From contig NZ_FUZT01000005.1 of NCBI RefSeq assembly GCF_900167445.1, forward strand, positions 177,579 to 241,578: DNA of 64,000 nucleotides, written 5' to 3'. The position numbers were made by a program, and so were the translations under genes. Shown piece after piece: positions 27,856 through 37,275 of this stretch. The stretch comes from Maledivibacter halophilus. GTDB lineage: Bacteria > Bacillota > Clostridia > Peptostreptococcales > Caminicellaceae. How positions within the stretch are numbered: position 1 is the first letter of the stretch; each line of letters starts with the position of its first letter. The notes beneath the pieces are model-generated. The model was not told where the DNA came from and did not search any database. It worked only from the letters and a program-made list of their open reading frames with translations.

Positions 27856-27899
27856 CAAATTCTCAAAATGATAAAGCTTTTTATCATTTTGAGAATTTG
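27856..27899 (-). terminator. Terminator of the sigma-54 activator gene
   Basis: A 20-bp perfect stem (27856-27875 with 27880-27899) and a 4-base loop; on the minus strand the hairpin is followed by a long T run (complement of the A tract 27847-27855). It lies 83 bases beyond the activator's stop codon and insulates it from the PTS operon. Confidence 0.9.
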
Positions 27900-27981
27900 G
27901 CTTTCGTATATATATATACATTTAAACTCATTTTTAAATTTTCATTATCATAATAATAATTATATTATACAATCTTCCCAA

Positions 27982-29718
27982 TTAAGTTTTAATTTTTCTA
28001 TAAAGAGTAGCTATACCGATGCCTAATTTTTCTGCTGCTTTTCTTTTCCCATCTGTACTTCTTCCACAAATATCCAAAACTTTTTCTATATATTCCTGTT
28101 CTATTTTTTCCAGAGGTTCTATTTCTTCTTCATTATAAAATCCTATATTCTTATTATGATTATGTAAAATATTATCTGGAAGCATATCCTTTGTGAGTAT
28201 ACCCTCATTATCTACTATATTTATCATATATTCTATAGTGTTTTGAAGTTCCCTCACATTTCCTGGCCAAGGATATTTTAATAATATGTTTTTACATTCT
28301 TCTTTAATATGATAAATGGATTTATTAAATAAAATACTATACTTTTCAATAAGTTTATCTATAATTAATTCTATATCTCCTTCTCTTTCCCTTAAAGGAG
28401 GTATTTTTATAGGTATTACTTTTAATCTATAAAATAAGTCCTTTCTAAATTTGTTTTCTTTAATTCTCTCTTCTAAGTCTAAATTGGTGGCAGCTAAAAC
28501 TCTAATATCTAAATCAACGGATTGATTAGATCCTATCCTAGTAACATTTCTTTCTTGGAGAACCCTTAAAAGCTTTACCTGCATATATAATGGCATATCC
28601 CCTATTTCGTCTAAAAGTATAACTCCACCATTGGCAAGTTCAAACTTACCTATTTTCCCATTGGGATTAGCCCCTGTAAAGGCCCCCTTTACATATCCAA
28701 ACAATTCCGATTCCATAAGAGCTTCAGGCATGGCACTACAGTTTACAGCCACAAAGGGTTTACATCTTCTATCACTTAAATCATGGATTGCCCTTGCTAC
28801 TAATTCTTTTCCCGTTCCACTTTCCCCTGTTATTAATACCGTTGATTGAGTAGAAGCTATCTTTTTTATCTTTCGCTTTAATATTTTCATTGGTTTTGAA
28901 TTGCCAATTATTGTGTCTAAGCCTATTCTTTTTTCACTGGCTGTTATATTATATATCTCTGAATTTATCTTTCTCATATTATTAAAAATGAATACTTTAG
29001 AATAATCCTTAGAGATAAAGTCAACAGGTATAATATTTCCTACAAGTAAAAAGCTCTTATTATTTATTGTTAATTCATAAAGTTCTCCACCCATTATATA
29101 TTCATCTTTATCTGCTAGCTTTACTTCTTTGTCTAAGTCTGTAGAAAAAAGTTTCAATTCCCTCATAGCATTATTATTAAGCATTGTAATTCTATTATTG
29201 TCATCTAATACTATAACCCCTTTATCTACATTATTTAGTATTTTGTTTAAAACCTTAGTTCTCTCTCCTTGGATTTTTAATTCATTATACTGATATACCT
29301 TAGAACATATAAAATCACTTATTTGATATAAAAATTGTAAATGGGAATTTAAATTTTCCAATATAAGTTGTTTTTGTTCATCGGTAGAGCAAACTAAACC
29401 TATTACTCCAATAATTTCTCCTTCATAAATAAGAGGTGTTGATATTTCTAGTTTTTCAATACATATATCTCTATTAATACATCCTTTACAAATTTCATGT
29501 TCCCTTGGATTTCTAATTATTTTAGATTTTCCAGTTTCAATTACCTTCCTATAAACAGAACCTTCATTTATTGTACCAATCTTATCCTTGAATATTCCAG
29601 TTCCGGCAACCCTCCTCATATCTTTATCTACTATTTCAACATCTACTTTTATAACATTAGATATTACCTCAGCATACTTCATCACATATTCCTCTATTTC
29701 ATGCAATAATGAAGTCAA
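27982..29718 (-). CDS. Sigma-54-dependent transcriptional activator (GAF-PAS-AAA-Fis HTH)
   Basis: ~578 aa. Residues ~1-150 are a GAF-like sensor holding a C-x2-C-x5-C cluster (ICKGCINRDIC); ~165-260 is PAS-like (GVIVLDDNNRITMLNNNAM). The AAA+ domain has Walker A GESGTGKE, GAFTGA for sigma-54 contact, Walker B GGVILLDEIGDM and the FRKDLFYRL arginine-finger region; the C-terminal Fis-type HTH ends GIGIATLYRKIK. TTG 29718 is chosen for GGAG seven bases upstream; GTG 29727 is possible. The sigma-54 promoter downstream makes the PTS operon the likely target; resemblance to purine-cluster activators leaves the 11194-21595 operon as an alternative. Confidence 0.85.
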   Translation of the reverse strand: MTSLLHEIEEYVMKYAEVISNVIKVDVEIVDKDMRRVAGTGIFKDKIGTINEGSVYRKVIETGKSKIIRNPREHEICKGCINRDICIEKLEISTPLIYEGEIIGVIGLVCSTDEQKQLILENLNSHLQFLYQISDFICSKVYQYNELKIQGERTKVLNKILNNVDKGVIVLDDNNRITMLNNNAMRELKLFSTDLDKEVKLADKDEYIMGGELYELTINNKSFLLVGNIIPVDFISKDYSKVFIFNNMRKINSEIYNITASEKRIGLDTIIGNSKPMKILKRKIKKIASTQSTVLITGESGTGKELVARAIHDLSDRRCKPFVAVNCSAMPEALMESELFGYVKGAFTGANPNGKIGKFELANGGVILLDEIGDMPLYMQVKLLRVLQERNVTRIGSNQSVDLDIRVLAATNLDLEERIKENKFRKDLFYRLKVIPIKIPPLREREGDIELIIDKLIEKYSILFNKSIYHIKEECKNILLKYPWPGNVRELQNTIEYMINIVDNEGILTKDMLPDNILHNHNKNIGFYNEEEIEPLEKIEQEYIEKVLDICGRSTDGKRKAAEKLGIGIATLYRKIKT

Positions 29719-29912
29719 AGGAATCACTCCTTTAAAATCTATTGGTGTATCTGAAAACTTTTATTCCCATCATATATAATAACTTTCTTGGAAATATTAT
29801 ATCAAAATACTCTATATTTGTAATCTTAACAAATATAATCAAAATAGGTTTTAAAGGATTCCAATGAAGGATATGTGACAGTATGACTTTTTACTTCCAT
29901 TTCTTTGCACTG

Positions 29913-30917
29913 CTATAATTTATGGGATATTTCCTTTACCTTATAGGAACTTCCCTTTTTACTTATTAACAATCCATCCTGTGTATCAACTATTATTAAA
30001 TTATCTACATCAATTACAACAATCCCTTTATCTTTTGATATGATTAAATTATTATAAGAGTTTTCCAATATAACTTCATTGGACAAAATACAATTAGAAT
30101 CCTTATCATGAGTTAGATTTTCATATAAAGCTTCAAAGCTTCCTAAGTCAGCCCATCCTATATCAGACAATATGACTTTTAATCTATCACTTTTTTCCAT
30201 AACTGAATAATCCAGACTAATAGAAGGAATTTGAAGCATATCCTCTAACCTTATTTTAAGTGGTTCATAGGATTTAACATTCTTAAATGCTTTATTAGCA
30301 AATTTATAGATATCTGGAGCATAAGTTTTTAACTCATTTAAAAAAATGGAAGCCTTAAACATAAACATCCCACTGTTCCAATAGTAATTACCCTTAGCTA
30401 AGTATTTTATCGCAGTTTCTTCATCGGGCTTTTCTTTAAAAGATACAACATCATTTCCTTTAGCTTCTATATATCCATAATTTGTATCTGGACTATCTGG
30501 TTTTATTCCAAAGGTTACTATATAACCTTTGCTTGCTAATATTTCAGCTTTTCTTAATACATTACTATACTCCTTTTCATCACTGATTAAATGATCTGAA
30601 GGAGTAACTAATACTATATCATTGGGTTTTAATGTCAAACACCCTAAAGTAACTGCTGCCGTAGTATTTCTTCCTACTGGCTCCAAAATAAAATGACTAT
30701 TTTTTATATTCATATTATTAATTTGATTCAGAGCTAAATCATATTGCTTAATATTTGTTACTATAATCTCTTTATCACAAAATTTATTGTTTCTAATTAT
30801 TGTTTTTTCAAATAATGATTTGTCTTCTAAAAATCTATAAAATTGCTTTGGATACAATTTTCTTGAAAGTGGCCACAATCTCAAGCCCCATCCTCCACAA
30901 AGTACTATATTTATCAT
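29913..30917 (-). CDS. manC: Mannose-1-phosphate guanylyltransferase (GDP-mannose pyrophosphorylase)
   Basis: 334-aa nucleotidyltransferase making GDP-mannose. INIVLCGGWGLRLWPLSRKLYPKQF is the nucleotide-binding signature (G-x-G-x-R-L-W-P-x-S-R), and FKEKPDEETA and YYWNSGMFMF are the sugar-phosphate-site segments of this family. The C-terminal phosphomannose isomerase domain of long ManC forms is absent. ATG 30917 chosen for TAGGAGTG. Stands apart from its neighbours (terminator on its upstream side) and would supply GDP-mannose to the gmd operon. Confidence 0.88.
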   Translation of the reverse strand: MINIVLCGGWGLRLWPLSRKLYPKQFYRFLEDKSLFEKTIIRNNKFCDKEIIVTNIKQYDLALNQINNMNIKNSHFILEPVGRNTTAAVTLGCLTLKPNDIVLVTPSDHLISDEKEYSNVLRKAEILASKGYIVTFGIKPDSPDTNYGYIEAKGNDVVSFKEKPDEETAIKYLAKGNYYWNSGMFMFKASIFLNELKTYAPDIYKFANKAFKNVKSYEPLKIRLEDMLQIPSISLDYSVMEKSDRLKVILSDIGWADLGSFEALYENLTHDKDSNCILSNEVILENSYNNLIISKDKGIVVIDVDNLIIVDTQDGLLISKKGSSYKVKEISHKL

Positions 30918-31074
30918 TTTTTCACTCCTATATATAAACAATATTTACATTCAAATTAAATTTCAAATAAAATATATGAGCAAGTCCTTATTACCTAGTA
31001 TTAGAATATGTTTAAAACACTATAATGTGATATTATTTACGACCTTTTACATCGGTTACTATTTTCCCATAATG

Positions 31075-31113
31075 AAAAGAGTGCATAGGAGTTTAATTCT
31101 AAAGCACTCTTTT
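31075..31113 (-). terminator. Terminator of the rfb-glycosyltransferase operon
   Basis: AAAAGAGTGC (31075-31084) pairs with GCACTCTTTT (31104-31113); on the minus strand the 3' arm ends in a T run. It follows the GT4 gene at 31148 and precedes the manC start region. Confidence 0.6.
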
Positions 31114-31130
31114 ATATCTAAAAATTTAAT

Positions 31131-31147
31131 TGAGGAAATAGCATAAC
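31131..31147 (-). repeat. Terminal fragment of the MITE-like repeat
   Basis: TGAGGAAATAGCATAAC matches the terminal inverted repeat of the 120-bp element with one mismatch; it directly follows the stop codon of the GT4 gene. Confidence 0.5.
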
Positions 31148-32338
31148 CTACAATAATTTTAAATCCTCTAATCTATCTTTTATCATTTTACCAATTCTCT
31201 CTGGACTATATAAGCTTCTAATAGTTTCTTTCCCATTTTGTGCAATTTTATCATAGTAATTTCTATTAAGAATCAATTCTTTCATGGAATAAGCACAATG
31301 AACATTATCTGGCTTTGCCCAGGTTTGATATGCCTTATATGGTCCTAAGTCTTTACCTATCTTTACTAATTCATAGTCAACTAGACAAGAATTTTCATGA
31401 TTCATAAAATCAAGATTACCGGACCAATTTGTTGCAATAACAGGCAACCCCAAATACATGGATTCCGCCATAGCTAAACCAAAGCCTTCTGAGCGGTGTA
31501 GAGATACAAAACAGTCACACATACTTATCAATGCATTTACATCAGAGCGACTTAATATTTCTTTTATTAAATAGATATTTTTATACCCTTTTAATGATTT
31601 AATTAAATTATTAACCTCCCCTGGATTAGAATTTGCATTATTTATCTTTATCACTAATCCAACACTCATATCATCTGGTGAAAAGGCTGCTTTAAAGGAA
31701 TCTATCGCTCCCTGAGGATTTTTTCTGATTTTATAGCTCCAGCTATCATACATTGTCAAAAACAAAAATACATCCTGGGGCAAATTAAAATCCTTTCTTG
31801 TAACTTTGCCTATAGAATCCACCTTAATACAAGGAGGTATAAGCTTAACCGGCACTGGAGATTTTTCTTTTATACTATTTAAAGTGAATTTTGAAGATGT
31901 CCAAACTTCATCAAGGTAATCAAAGGCTTTTATCCATTCATCTGGAAAATCCATAAGTTCCCAATACCAATATCCTATATTATAGCGCTCTTTACAAAAA
32001 GCTTTTCCCAGCCATTTATGGACATATGGAGTCTCCTTTGGATTTACGTGGAAAATATTTGTATTATATATTAATTGATCAATATTTTCATATGTCCACA
32101 AATTGCTATTTAAGTCTTCAAAACCCTTAACTTTGAAGTTAATATCAGCAGCACCTAATGCTTTAGCTGTTAATCTACAGGATTCTCCCAAACCCGTCTC
32201 TTTTTTATAACAGGTTAGTAAATTAACACCCTTTTTATTATCATCCTTTGATTTATCACTTCTTTCATTATTCCACTCAAGGATAAATCCACTATTATTA
32301 AAAATATTGTTTTTTCTCAATAGAAAATCTCTGTCCAA
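31148..32338 (-). CDS. GT4-family glycosyltransferase with N-terminal LEWN tag
   Basis: 396 aa, TTG start. Residues 18-23 are FILEWN, followed by a Lys/Asp/Ser linker; the catalytic GT-B fold begins near residue 38 (GVNLLTCYKKETGLGESCR). HRSEGFGLAMAES near residue 300 carries the EX7E glutamates, and VIATNWSGN follows as in GT4 enzymes. The N-terminal peptide resembles the LEFG tags on nearby transferases with Trp for Phe. Last gene of the 31148-37066 operon making a CDP-dideoxyhexose, so it may transfer that sugar (inference). Confidence 0.8.
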   Translation of the reverse strand: MDRDFLLRKNNIFNNSGFILEWNNERSDKSKDDNKKGVNLLTCYKKETGLGESCRLTAKALGAADINFKVKGFEDLNSNLWTYENIDQLIYNTNIFHVNPKETPYVHKWLGKAFCKERYNIGYWYWELMDFPDEWIKAFDYLDEVWTSSKFTLNSIKEKSPVPVKLIPPCIKVDSIGKVTRKDFNLPQDVFLFLTMYDSWSYKIRKNPQGAIDSFKAAFSPDDMSVGLVIKINNANSNPGEVNNLIKSLKGYKNIYLIKEILSRSDVNALISMCDCFVSLHRSEGFGLAMAESMYLGLPVIATNWSGNLDFMNHENSCLVDYELVKIGKDLGPYKAYQTWAKPDNVHCAYSMKELILNRNYYDKIAQNGKETIRSLYSPERIGKMIKDRLEDLKLL

Positions 32339-32378
32339 ACCCTCTCACCCTTATAATTTAATACTTTAACAAAACTCT

Positions 32379-33695
32379 TTATAATTTCTTGAAAAAGTCT
32401 TCAAATACTCCTAAAATATAATCTATTCTTTCATTGTCAATTCCAGGGTATACACCGATAAAAAAGGTATTATTCATAACAAAATCAGTATTGGAAAGTT
32501 CTCCTATGGCCCTATAATCAATATCCTTATATGCTGGCTGCCTAATTATATTTCCTGCAAAAAGCTGTCTTGTCATAATTTTTTTATTCTCTAAAAATTC
32601 AATTATTTCTTTTCTGTTAAATTTATTGTTTTCCCTTACTGATATAGGAAAAGCAAACCAGGAAGGATCAGATTTTTCAGTTGCAGTAGGTAATACTAAA
32701 AACTCTTCAAACTTTTTTAGCCCTTCATATAATCTTTTAAAATTTTCCTTTCTTGTTTTAATAAATTCAGGCAGTTTTTTTAGCTGTTCTACTCCAATAG
32801 CTGCCTGCATATCTGTAATTTTTAAATTATATCCTATATGGGAGTAAACGTATTTATGATCATATCCATGGGGTAGTGTCCCAAACTGACCTTTAAACCT
32901 TCTGCCACATGTATTATTTATGCCTGGCTTACAATAGCAGTCTCTTCCCCAATCCCTTAGGGATTTTAATGCTTTATAAATAAGCTCATTATTAGTTAAA
33001 ACTGCTCCACCTTCACCCATTGTTATGTGATGGGCTGGATAAAAGCTCACAGTGGCAGCATCCCCAAAACTGCCTACAATTTTCCCATCATACTTTGACC
33101 CAACTGCATCACAACAGTCTTCTATTACATATAAATCATTCTCCTTAGCAAAGTCCATAATAAAACTTAAGTCAAAAGGATTCCCCAAAGTATGGGCTAT
33201 CATTATGGCCTTTGTTTTATTTGATAATGCCTTTTCAAGCTCCTCAACTTTTATATTATAGGTTCCCAGCTCCACATCTACAAATACTGGAATAAGCCTA
33301 TTTTGTACTATAGGATTAACCGTTGTTGGAAAGCCTGCTGCCACAGTGATGACCTCATCACCGGGTTTTAACCTTCTTTCTCCCAGCTTAGGAGATGTAA
33401 ATGCAGTAAGAGCCAGTAGATTTGCAGAAGAACCGGAGTTTGTTAGAAGACAATGTATCACATTCATAAATCTACTAAAACCCTTTTCAAATTCCTCTGC
33501 ATATCTGCCAGAGGTTAACCAAAAATCAAGACAGGAATCAACCAGTGACATAATTTCCCTTTCATCATATACTCTTCCAGCATATGGAATTATACCCTTC
33601 CCCTTTTCAAATTTTAGTTTATTTTCGTGTTCAGTTAAAAACAGCTCCCTAACCTTTTCTGATATTTCCTTTCTAAGCTTCATATTTTTTTTCAT
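32379..33695 (-). CDS. rfbH: CDP-4-dehydro-6-deoxyglucose 3-dehydratase (E1)
   Basis: 438-aa DegT-fold PMP enzyme. Where aminotransferases keep a PLP-binding lysine this reads [16 protein letters not shown], the His-for-Lys replacement that defines RfbH/E1 3-dehydratases. The cysteine-bearing stretch [15 protein letters not shown] (family iron-sulfur cluster) is also present. It removes the C3 hydroxyl of CDP-4-keto-6-deoxyglucose using PMP and electrons from a reductase. That partner (RfbI/DdhD/AscD) is not encoded in the window. Start set at ATG 33695 (AGGGG upstream). Confidence 0.9.
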   Translation of the reverse strand: MKKNMKLRKEISEKVRELFLTEHENKLKFEKGKGIIPYAGRVYDEREIMSLVDSCLDFWLTSGRYAEEFEKGFSRFMNVIHCLLTNSGSSANLLALTAFTSPKLGERRLKPGDEVITVAAGFPTTVNPIVQNRLIPVFVDVELGTYNIKVEELEKALSNKTKAIMIAHTLGNPFDLSFIMDFAKENDLYVIEDCCDAVGSKYDGKIVGSFGDAATVSFYPAHHITMGEGGAVLTNNELIYKALKSLRDWGRDCYCKPGINNTCGRRFKGQFGTLPHGYDHKYVYSHIGYNLKITDMQAAIGVEQLKKLPEFIKTRKENFKRLYEGLKKFEEFLVLPTATEKSDPSWFAFPISVRENNKFNRKEIIEFLENKKIMTRQLFAGNIIRQPAYKDIDYRAIGELSNTDFVMNNTFFIGVYPGIDNERIDYILGVFEDFFKKL

Positions 33696-33762
33696 CAATA
33701 TTTCCCCTTAAATCCATGAGGTAAATATAGAATTTCCTCAGATAATCAAAGTCATTTTATAT

Positions 33763-34662
33763 TTAAATCTTTTTTCTATTCCATATTATCTTTTTAATTC
33801 CATCCTCTATACTTATCCTTGGCTTCCATCCTTCCAATGTCCTTCCCTTATCCCATGGGTACATTACTTCTCTATTTCTATAGGGCAGTCCGCCCCATTT
33901 TACATTAAGTTTTCTTCCAGAGATTTTTTCAAATATTTCAACTAAGTCCTTTAATTTTATTGGTTTCCCCGATGAAACTACATAGCTTTCCTGTTTTATA
34001 TCAATACTAGCTCTTATTATGCTGCCAGCTCTTAAAAAAGCTTCTATAACATCATCTATATATACTAAATCAAGGTATTGCTGCCCTGGAGACATTAATA
34101 ATTCTTCCTTACTTCCACTTATTCTATTAAGTAAATTCATAATTTTAGGTCTCCTATCATTTGGCCCATATGTGTCAAAAAGCTTTAATGTAATTACCTT
34201 TAATTCTTCCGCCTCAATATAATATTTTAGTATATCTTCAAAGGCTTGCTTTGTGGCAGCATACAAACATACCGGATTGTAATTGCAATTTTTATAATGC
34301 TGCCAGGCTGTCCCGGTATTTATTAAATATTTTATATTATTTTTTGACATTGCCTCTATAAGCTGGGTGCCAAATAAAATATTACTCTCTATAAGGGGCT
34401 TTATATCCTCTGACTTGTGCTTAGAAATAAATTTTGAAGCCAGATGAAATACAATATCTGGCTGTACCTTTTCAAGAATTTTCATCATCCCTTCAGTAGT
34501 TCCATCATGTACATGTATATTTATTTTATCTACTATATCCTTAATGAGATTTAACTTAGAATTTGATCGTGTTATTATGCTTACATTATTATCTTCATTT
34601 ACCAATCTTCTTGTTAAGTTTGAACCAATATAGCCAGTGGCACCTGTAATTAAAATATTCAT
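33763..34662 (-). CDS. NAD-dependent SDR sugar reductase/epimerase (CDP-dideoxyhexose synthase type)
   Basis: 299-aa extended SDR. ILITGATGYIGSNLTRRL binds NAD(P), INTGTAWQHY and LYAATKQAFEDIL (YxxxK) are catalytic. Located in an rfbF-rfbG-rfbC-like-rfbH operon, it is the candidate for the final C4 reduction that yields a CDP-3,6-dideoxyhexose (abequose, paratose or ascarylose synthase). Which isomer forms cannot be told from sequence, but the accompanying 3,5-epimerase-like gene favours an L-sugar such as ascarylose. ATG with GGGTGAT. Confidence 0.75.
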   Translation of the reverse strand: MNILITGATGYIGSNLTRRLVNEDNNVSIITRSNSKLNLIKDIVDKINIHVHDGTTEGMMKILEKVQPDIVFHLASKFISKHKSEDIKPLIESNILFGTQLIEAMSKNNIKYLINTGTAWQHYKNCNYNPVCLYAATKQAFEDILKYYIEAEELKVITLKLFDTYGPNDRRPKIMNLLNRISGSKEELLMSPGQQYLDLVYIDDVIEAFLRAGSIIRASIDIKQESYVVSSGKPIKLKDLVEIFEKISGRKLNVKWGGLPYRNREVMYPWDKGRTLEGWKPRISIEDGIKKIIWNRKKI

Positions 34663-34675
34663 TTTATCACCCTAA

Positions 34676-35212
34676 TCAAAATGGAATCCTAAATTCTGCA
34701 AAATCTTTGAAACCCTTGTCTCTATTTGAAACTATAGGATTATCTATTTCCCAATCCATGCCAAAGGAGTCCCATCTAACACCACTATCATAATCAGGAT
34801 TATAAGCTGTTGACACATTATATACTGTAATAGTATTATCCTCTAAGGATTTAAATCCGTGGGCACAGCCTTTGGGAATGTATATACTTAATTTGTTTTT
34901 CTCTGATAACTCAATATCTACATATTCACCAAAGGTTTGGGACTTTTTCCTCATATCCAGTACTACATCGATTATCTTACCCTTAGGTACATAAACTAAC
35001 TTTTCATGGTCAAAGGGAGGCAGTTGAAAATGCATACCCCTAATGACATCTTTTTTTGATATGGAATAATAGCTTTCCTTAAACTCAGTACATAAATTAT
35101 ATTCCTTGAAGATATTTTCATTATAAGTTTTATAGAAAGCTCCTCTTTTATCAGTCCTAATTTTACTTTTAATTATATAAACATCTTTGATTCTTGTAGG
35201 TAAAGTTTTCAC
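34676..35212 (-). CDS. RmlC/RfbC-family nucleotide-sugar 3,5-epimerase
   Basis: 178-aa cupin epimerase. RGMHFQLPPFDHEKLVYVPKG contains the catalytic histidine region, and IPKGCAHGF and ARY-like VYNVSTAYNPDYDSGVRWD complete the active site. In dTDP pathways it makes the L-configured intermediate; here its neighbours use CDP-sugars, so it may be the counterpart of AscE acting on CDP-4-keto-3,6-dideoxyglucose. GTG start overlapping the preceding gene's stop by four bases. Confidence 0.8.
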   Translation of the reverse strand: MKTLPTRIKDVYIIKSKIRTDKRGAFYKTYNENIFKEYNLCTEFKESYYSISKKDVIRGMHFQLPPFDHEKLVYVPKGKIIDVVLDMRKKSQTFGEYVDIELSEKNKLSIYIPKGCAHGFKSLEDNTITVYNVSTAYNPDYDSGVRWDSFGMDWEIDNPIVSNRDKGFKDFAEFRIPF

Positions 35213-36291
35213 TTTTCTACCCCTTTAGAATTATATTTTTTAATTTGCTCCTTACAAAGACCATAGACATCTTCCCTTTGATATCTTTTATACCAATCGA
35301 TAGTTAATTCAAGGGCCTTATCAATGCTTAGCTTAGGCTTCCATCCAAGCTTAAATAATGCCTTGCTTATATCTAGATTTAAAAGTTTTGCTTCATGGAA
35401 TTTATTATTCTTTGATACATCCCTTATTTCTCCATATCCATATAAATCTATTACCTTCTCTACCATTTCTTTGACAGTAATTACTGACTCAAAACCAGGT
35501 CCAAAATTCCATGGTTCACAATAAACTTTAGGACTTTCTAATAATCTTTTCGCTAAAAGTAAATATCCACTTAATGGTTCTAAAACATGCTGCCATGGTC
35601 TTACTGCTAGGGGATTTCTTATTTCAATTGGTCTATTTATTTCTAAATATCTAATACAATCCGGGATAATTCTATCCTTAGCCCAATCTCCACCGCCTAT
35701 TACATTGCCTGCTCTGGCAGAAGCAATGGATTTACCATGTTTTTTATAATCCAGTGGATTCATAAATGAAGCTCTATATGAATTAATTAAAATTTCTGAG
35801 CATCCCTTTGAAGAACTATATGGATCATATCCTCCCATAGAATCTTTTTCTCTATATCCCCACAGCTGCTCTTTATTTTCATAACATTTGTCTGAAGTTA
35901 TCATTATTCCCACCTTTACACTATGGCTTTTTCTTATACACTCAAGTATATTTAAAGTTCCCATAAGATTTACTTCATAGGTTTCCCTTGGCATTTTATA
36001 TGAAAGACCAACCAATGATTGAGCAGCGAGATGAAATACTATTTCCGGTTTATATTTTTTAAATACATCTTCAAGTTTATTAATATCTCTTATATCTCCA
36101 CGAATATCTATAATTTTTTTATTTAATCCCGATAAAATAAAATTATCTCTATTTGTATTTGGATCCAATGCATATCCTATAACCTCAGCTCCTAATCCCT
36201 TTAACCATATCGATAGCCATGAACCCTTAAAACCTGTATGCCCAGTTACTAAAATAGTTTTACCTTCAAATACATTGTTAAATTCCTTCAT
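35209..36291 (-). CDS. rfbG: CDP-glucose 4,6-dehydratase
   Basis: 360-aa SDR. The N-terminus GKTILVTGHTGFKGSWLSIWLKGLGAEV and the GGYDPYSSSKGCSE (YxxxK) motif, the TSDKCYEN segment and ARAGNVIGGGDWAKDRIIPD are diagnostic of CDP-glucose dehydratases. It converts CDP-glucose to CDP-4-keto-6-deoxyglucose, the substrate of RfbH. One-base gap after rfbF. Confidence 0.92.
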   Translation of the reverse strand: MKEFNNVFEGKTILVTGHTGFKGSWLSIWLKGLGAEVIGYALDPNTNRDNFILSGLNKKIIDIRGDIRDINKLEDVFKKYKPEIVFHLAAQSLVGLSYKMPRETYEVNLMGTLNILECIRKSHSVKVGIMITSDKCYENKEQLWGYREKDSMGGYDPYSSSKGCSEILINSYRASFMNPLDYKKHGKSIASARAGNVIGGGDWAKDRIIPDCIRYLEINRPIEIRNPLAVRPWQHVLEPLSGYLLLAKRLLESPKVYCEPWNFGPGFESVITVKEMVEKVIDLYGYGEIRDVSKNNKFHEAKLLNLDISKALFKLGWKPKLSIDKALELTIDWYKRYQREDVYGLCKEQIKKYNSKGVEK

Positions 36292-36292
36292 T

Positions 36293-37066
36293 TTACCAGA
36301 CCTTCCAAAAACCTTTATTATTTTTCCATAGATTATTTAGGTACTTAACATCCCTTTCATGATCCATACAGGCCCAGGCTCCTTTATGCTTATATACAGC
36401 AATTTCGCCTTTTTTAGCAAGATTTTCAAATATTCCTGTCTCTAAATCACAATCTTCCTTATCCGTTAAATAATTTAAAAGCTCTTTATTAAACACCATA
36501 AATCCACCATTAATAAGGCCCTGGGAAGCTTGAGCCTTTTCCTTAAAGGAGCTTAATATATCCCCATGGGCTATTAATTCTCCAAATCTTGCTGGAGGAT
36601 ATACCCCTGTTATTGTAACAATCTTCCCTATCTTTTCATGAAACTTTATAAGCTTCTTAATATCTACATCAGCAACTCCATCCCCATAGGTTAATAGATT
36701 CGTATCATCTTCTAAATATTTCTCTACTCTTTTCAGTCTGCCACCCTTTAAAGTATTTAGTCCAGTATCAACTAAGGTTACCCTCCAATTCTTTTCATCG
36801 TGTTCATTATGGAATTCTATGCTTAAATCCTTTAAATTGACAGTAAAGTCATTATTCTTTGAATTGTAATGTAGAAAATAATCCTTTATCACATCACCCT
36901 TGTATCCTAAACAAATTACAAAATCCTTAATTCCATAGGCAGAATAAATCTTCATTATATGCCAAATAATAGGCTTTTCTCCTATAGTAACCATAGGTTT
37001 AGGTATAGATAATGTTCGCTCACCAAGCCTTGTTCCATATCCCCCTGCCAAAATAACTAATTTCAT
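36293..37066 (-). CDS. rfbF: Glucose-1-phosphate cytidylyltransferase
   Basis: 257 aa, the usual family length when started at ATG 37066 (AGGTGATAT upstream). KLVILAGGYGTRLGERTLSIPKPMV is the nucleotide-binding loop, and YGDGVADVDI and GGFMVFNKELL are active-site segments. It forms CDP-glucose from CTP and glucose-1-phosphate and opens the CDP-dideoxyhexose operon 31148-37066. Confidence 0.93.
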   Translation of the reverse strand: MKLVILAGGYGTRLGERTLSIPKPMVTIGEKPIIWHIMKIYSAYGIKDFVICLGYKGDVIKDYFLHYNSKNNDFTVNLKDLSIEFHNEHDEKNWRVTLVDTGLNTLKGGRLKRVEKYLEDDTNLLTYGDGVADVDIKKLIKFHEKIGKIVTITGVYPPARFGELIAHGDILSSFKEKAQASQGLINGGFMVFNKELLNYLTDKEDCDLETGIFENLAKKGEIAVYKHKGAWACMDHERDVKYLNNLWKNNKGFWKVW

Positions 37067-37140
37067 ATATATCACCTGCTTTTACTTATTACCTTTTATA
37101 AAGCTCAAGCTATCCTCTAATAACCGAATACTCTTATTTT

Positions 37141-37170
37141 ATATTACGCTTAACTGGACTTTTTTGTCAC
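37141..37170 (-). promoter_or_regulatory. Candidate sigma-A-type promoter of the rfbF operon
   Basis: On the minus strand GTGACA (37170-37165) and TAATAT (37146-37141) are separated by 18 bases, ~75 bases upstream of the rfbF start. Fair match to TTGACA-N17-TATAAT. Confidence 0.4.
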
Positions 37171-37275
37171 ATTGAAAAGCCAAATATATTTTCTTACAGG
37201 TTATTAAAATGAACCTTTACAAAACATATTTGACTTCTTAAGTTTTAACTATCATATTCCTATAAATTATAATTT

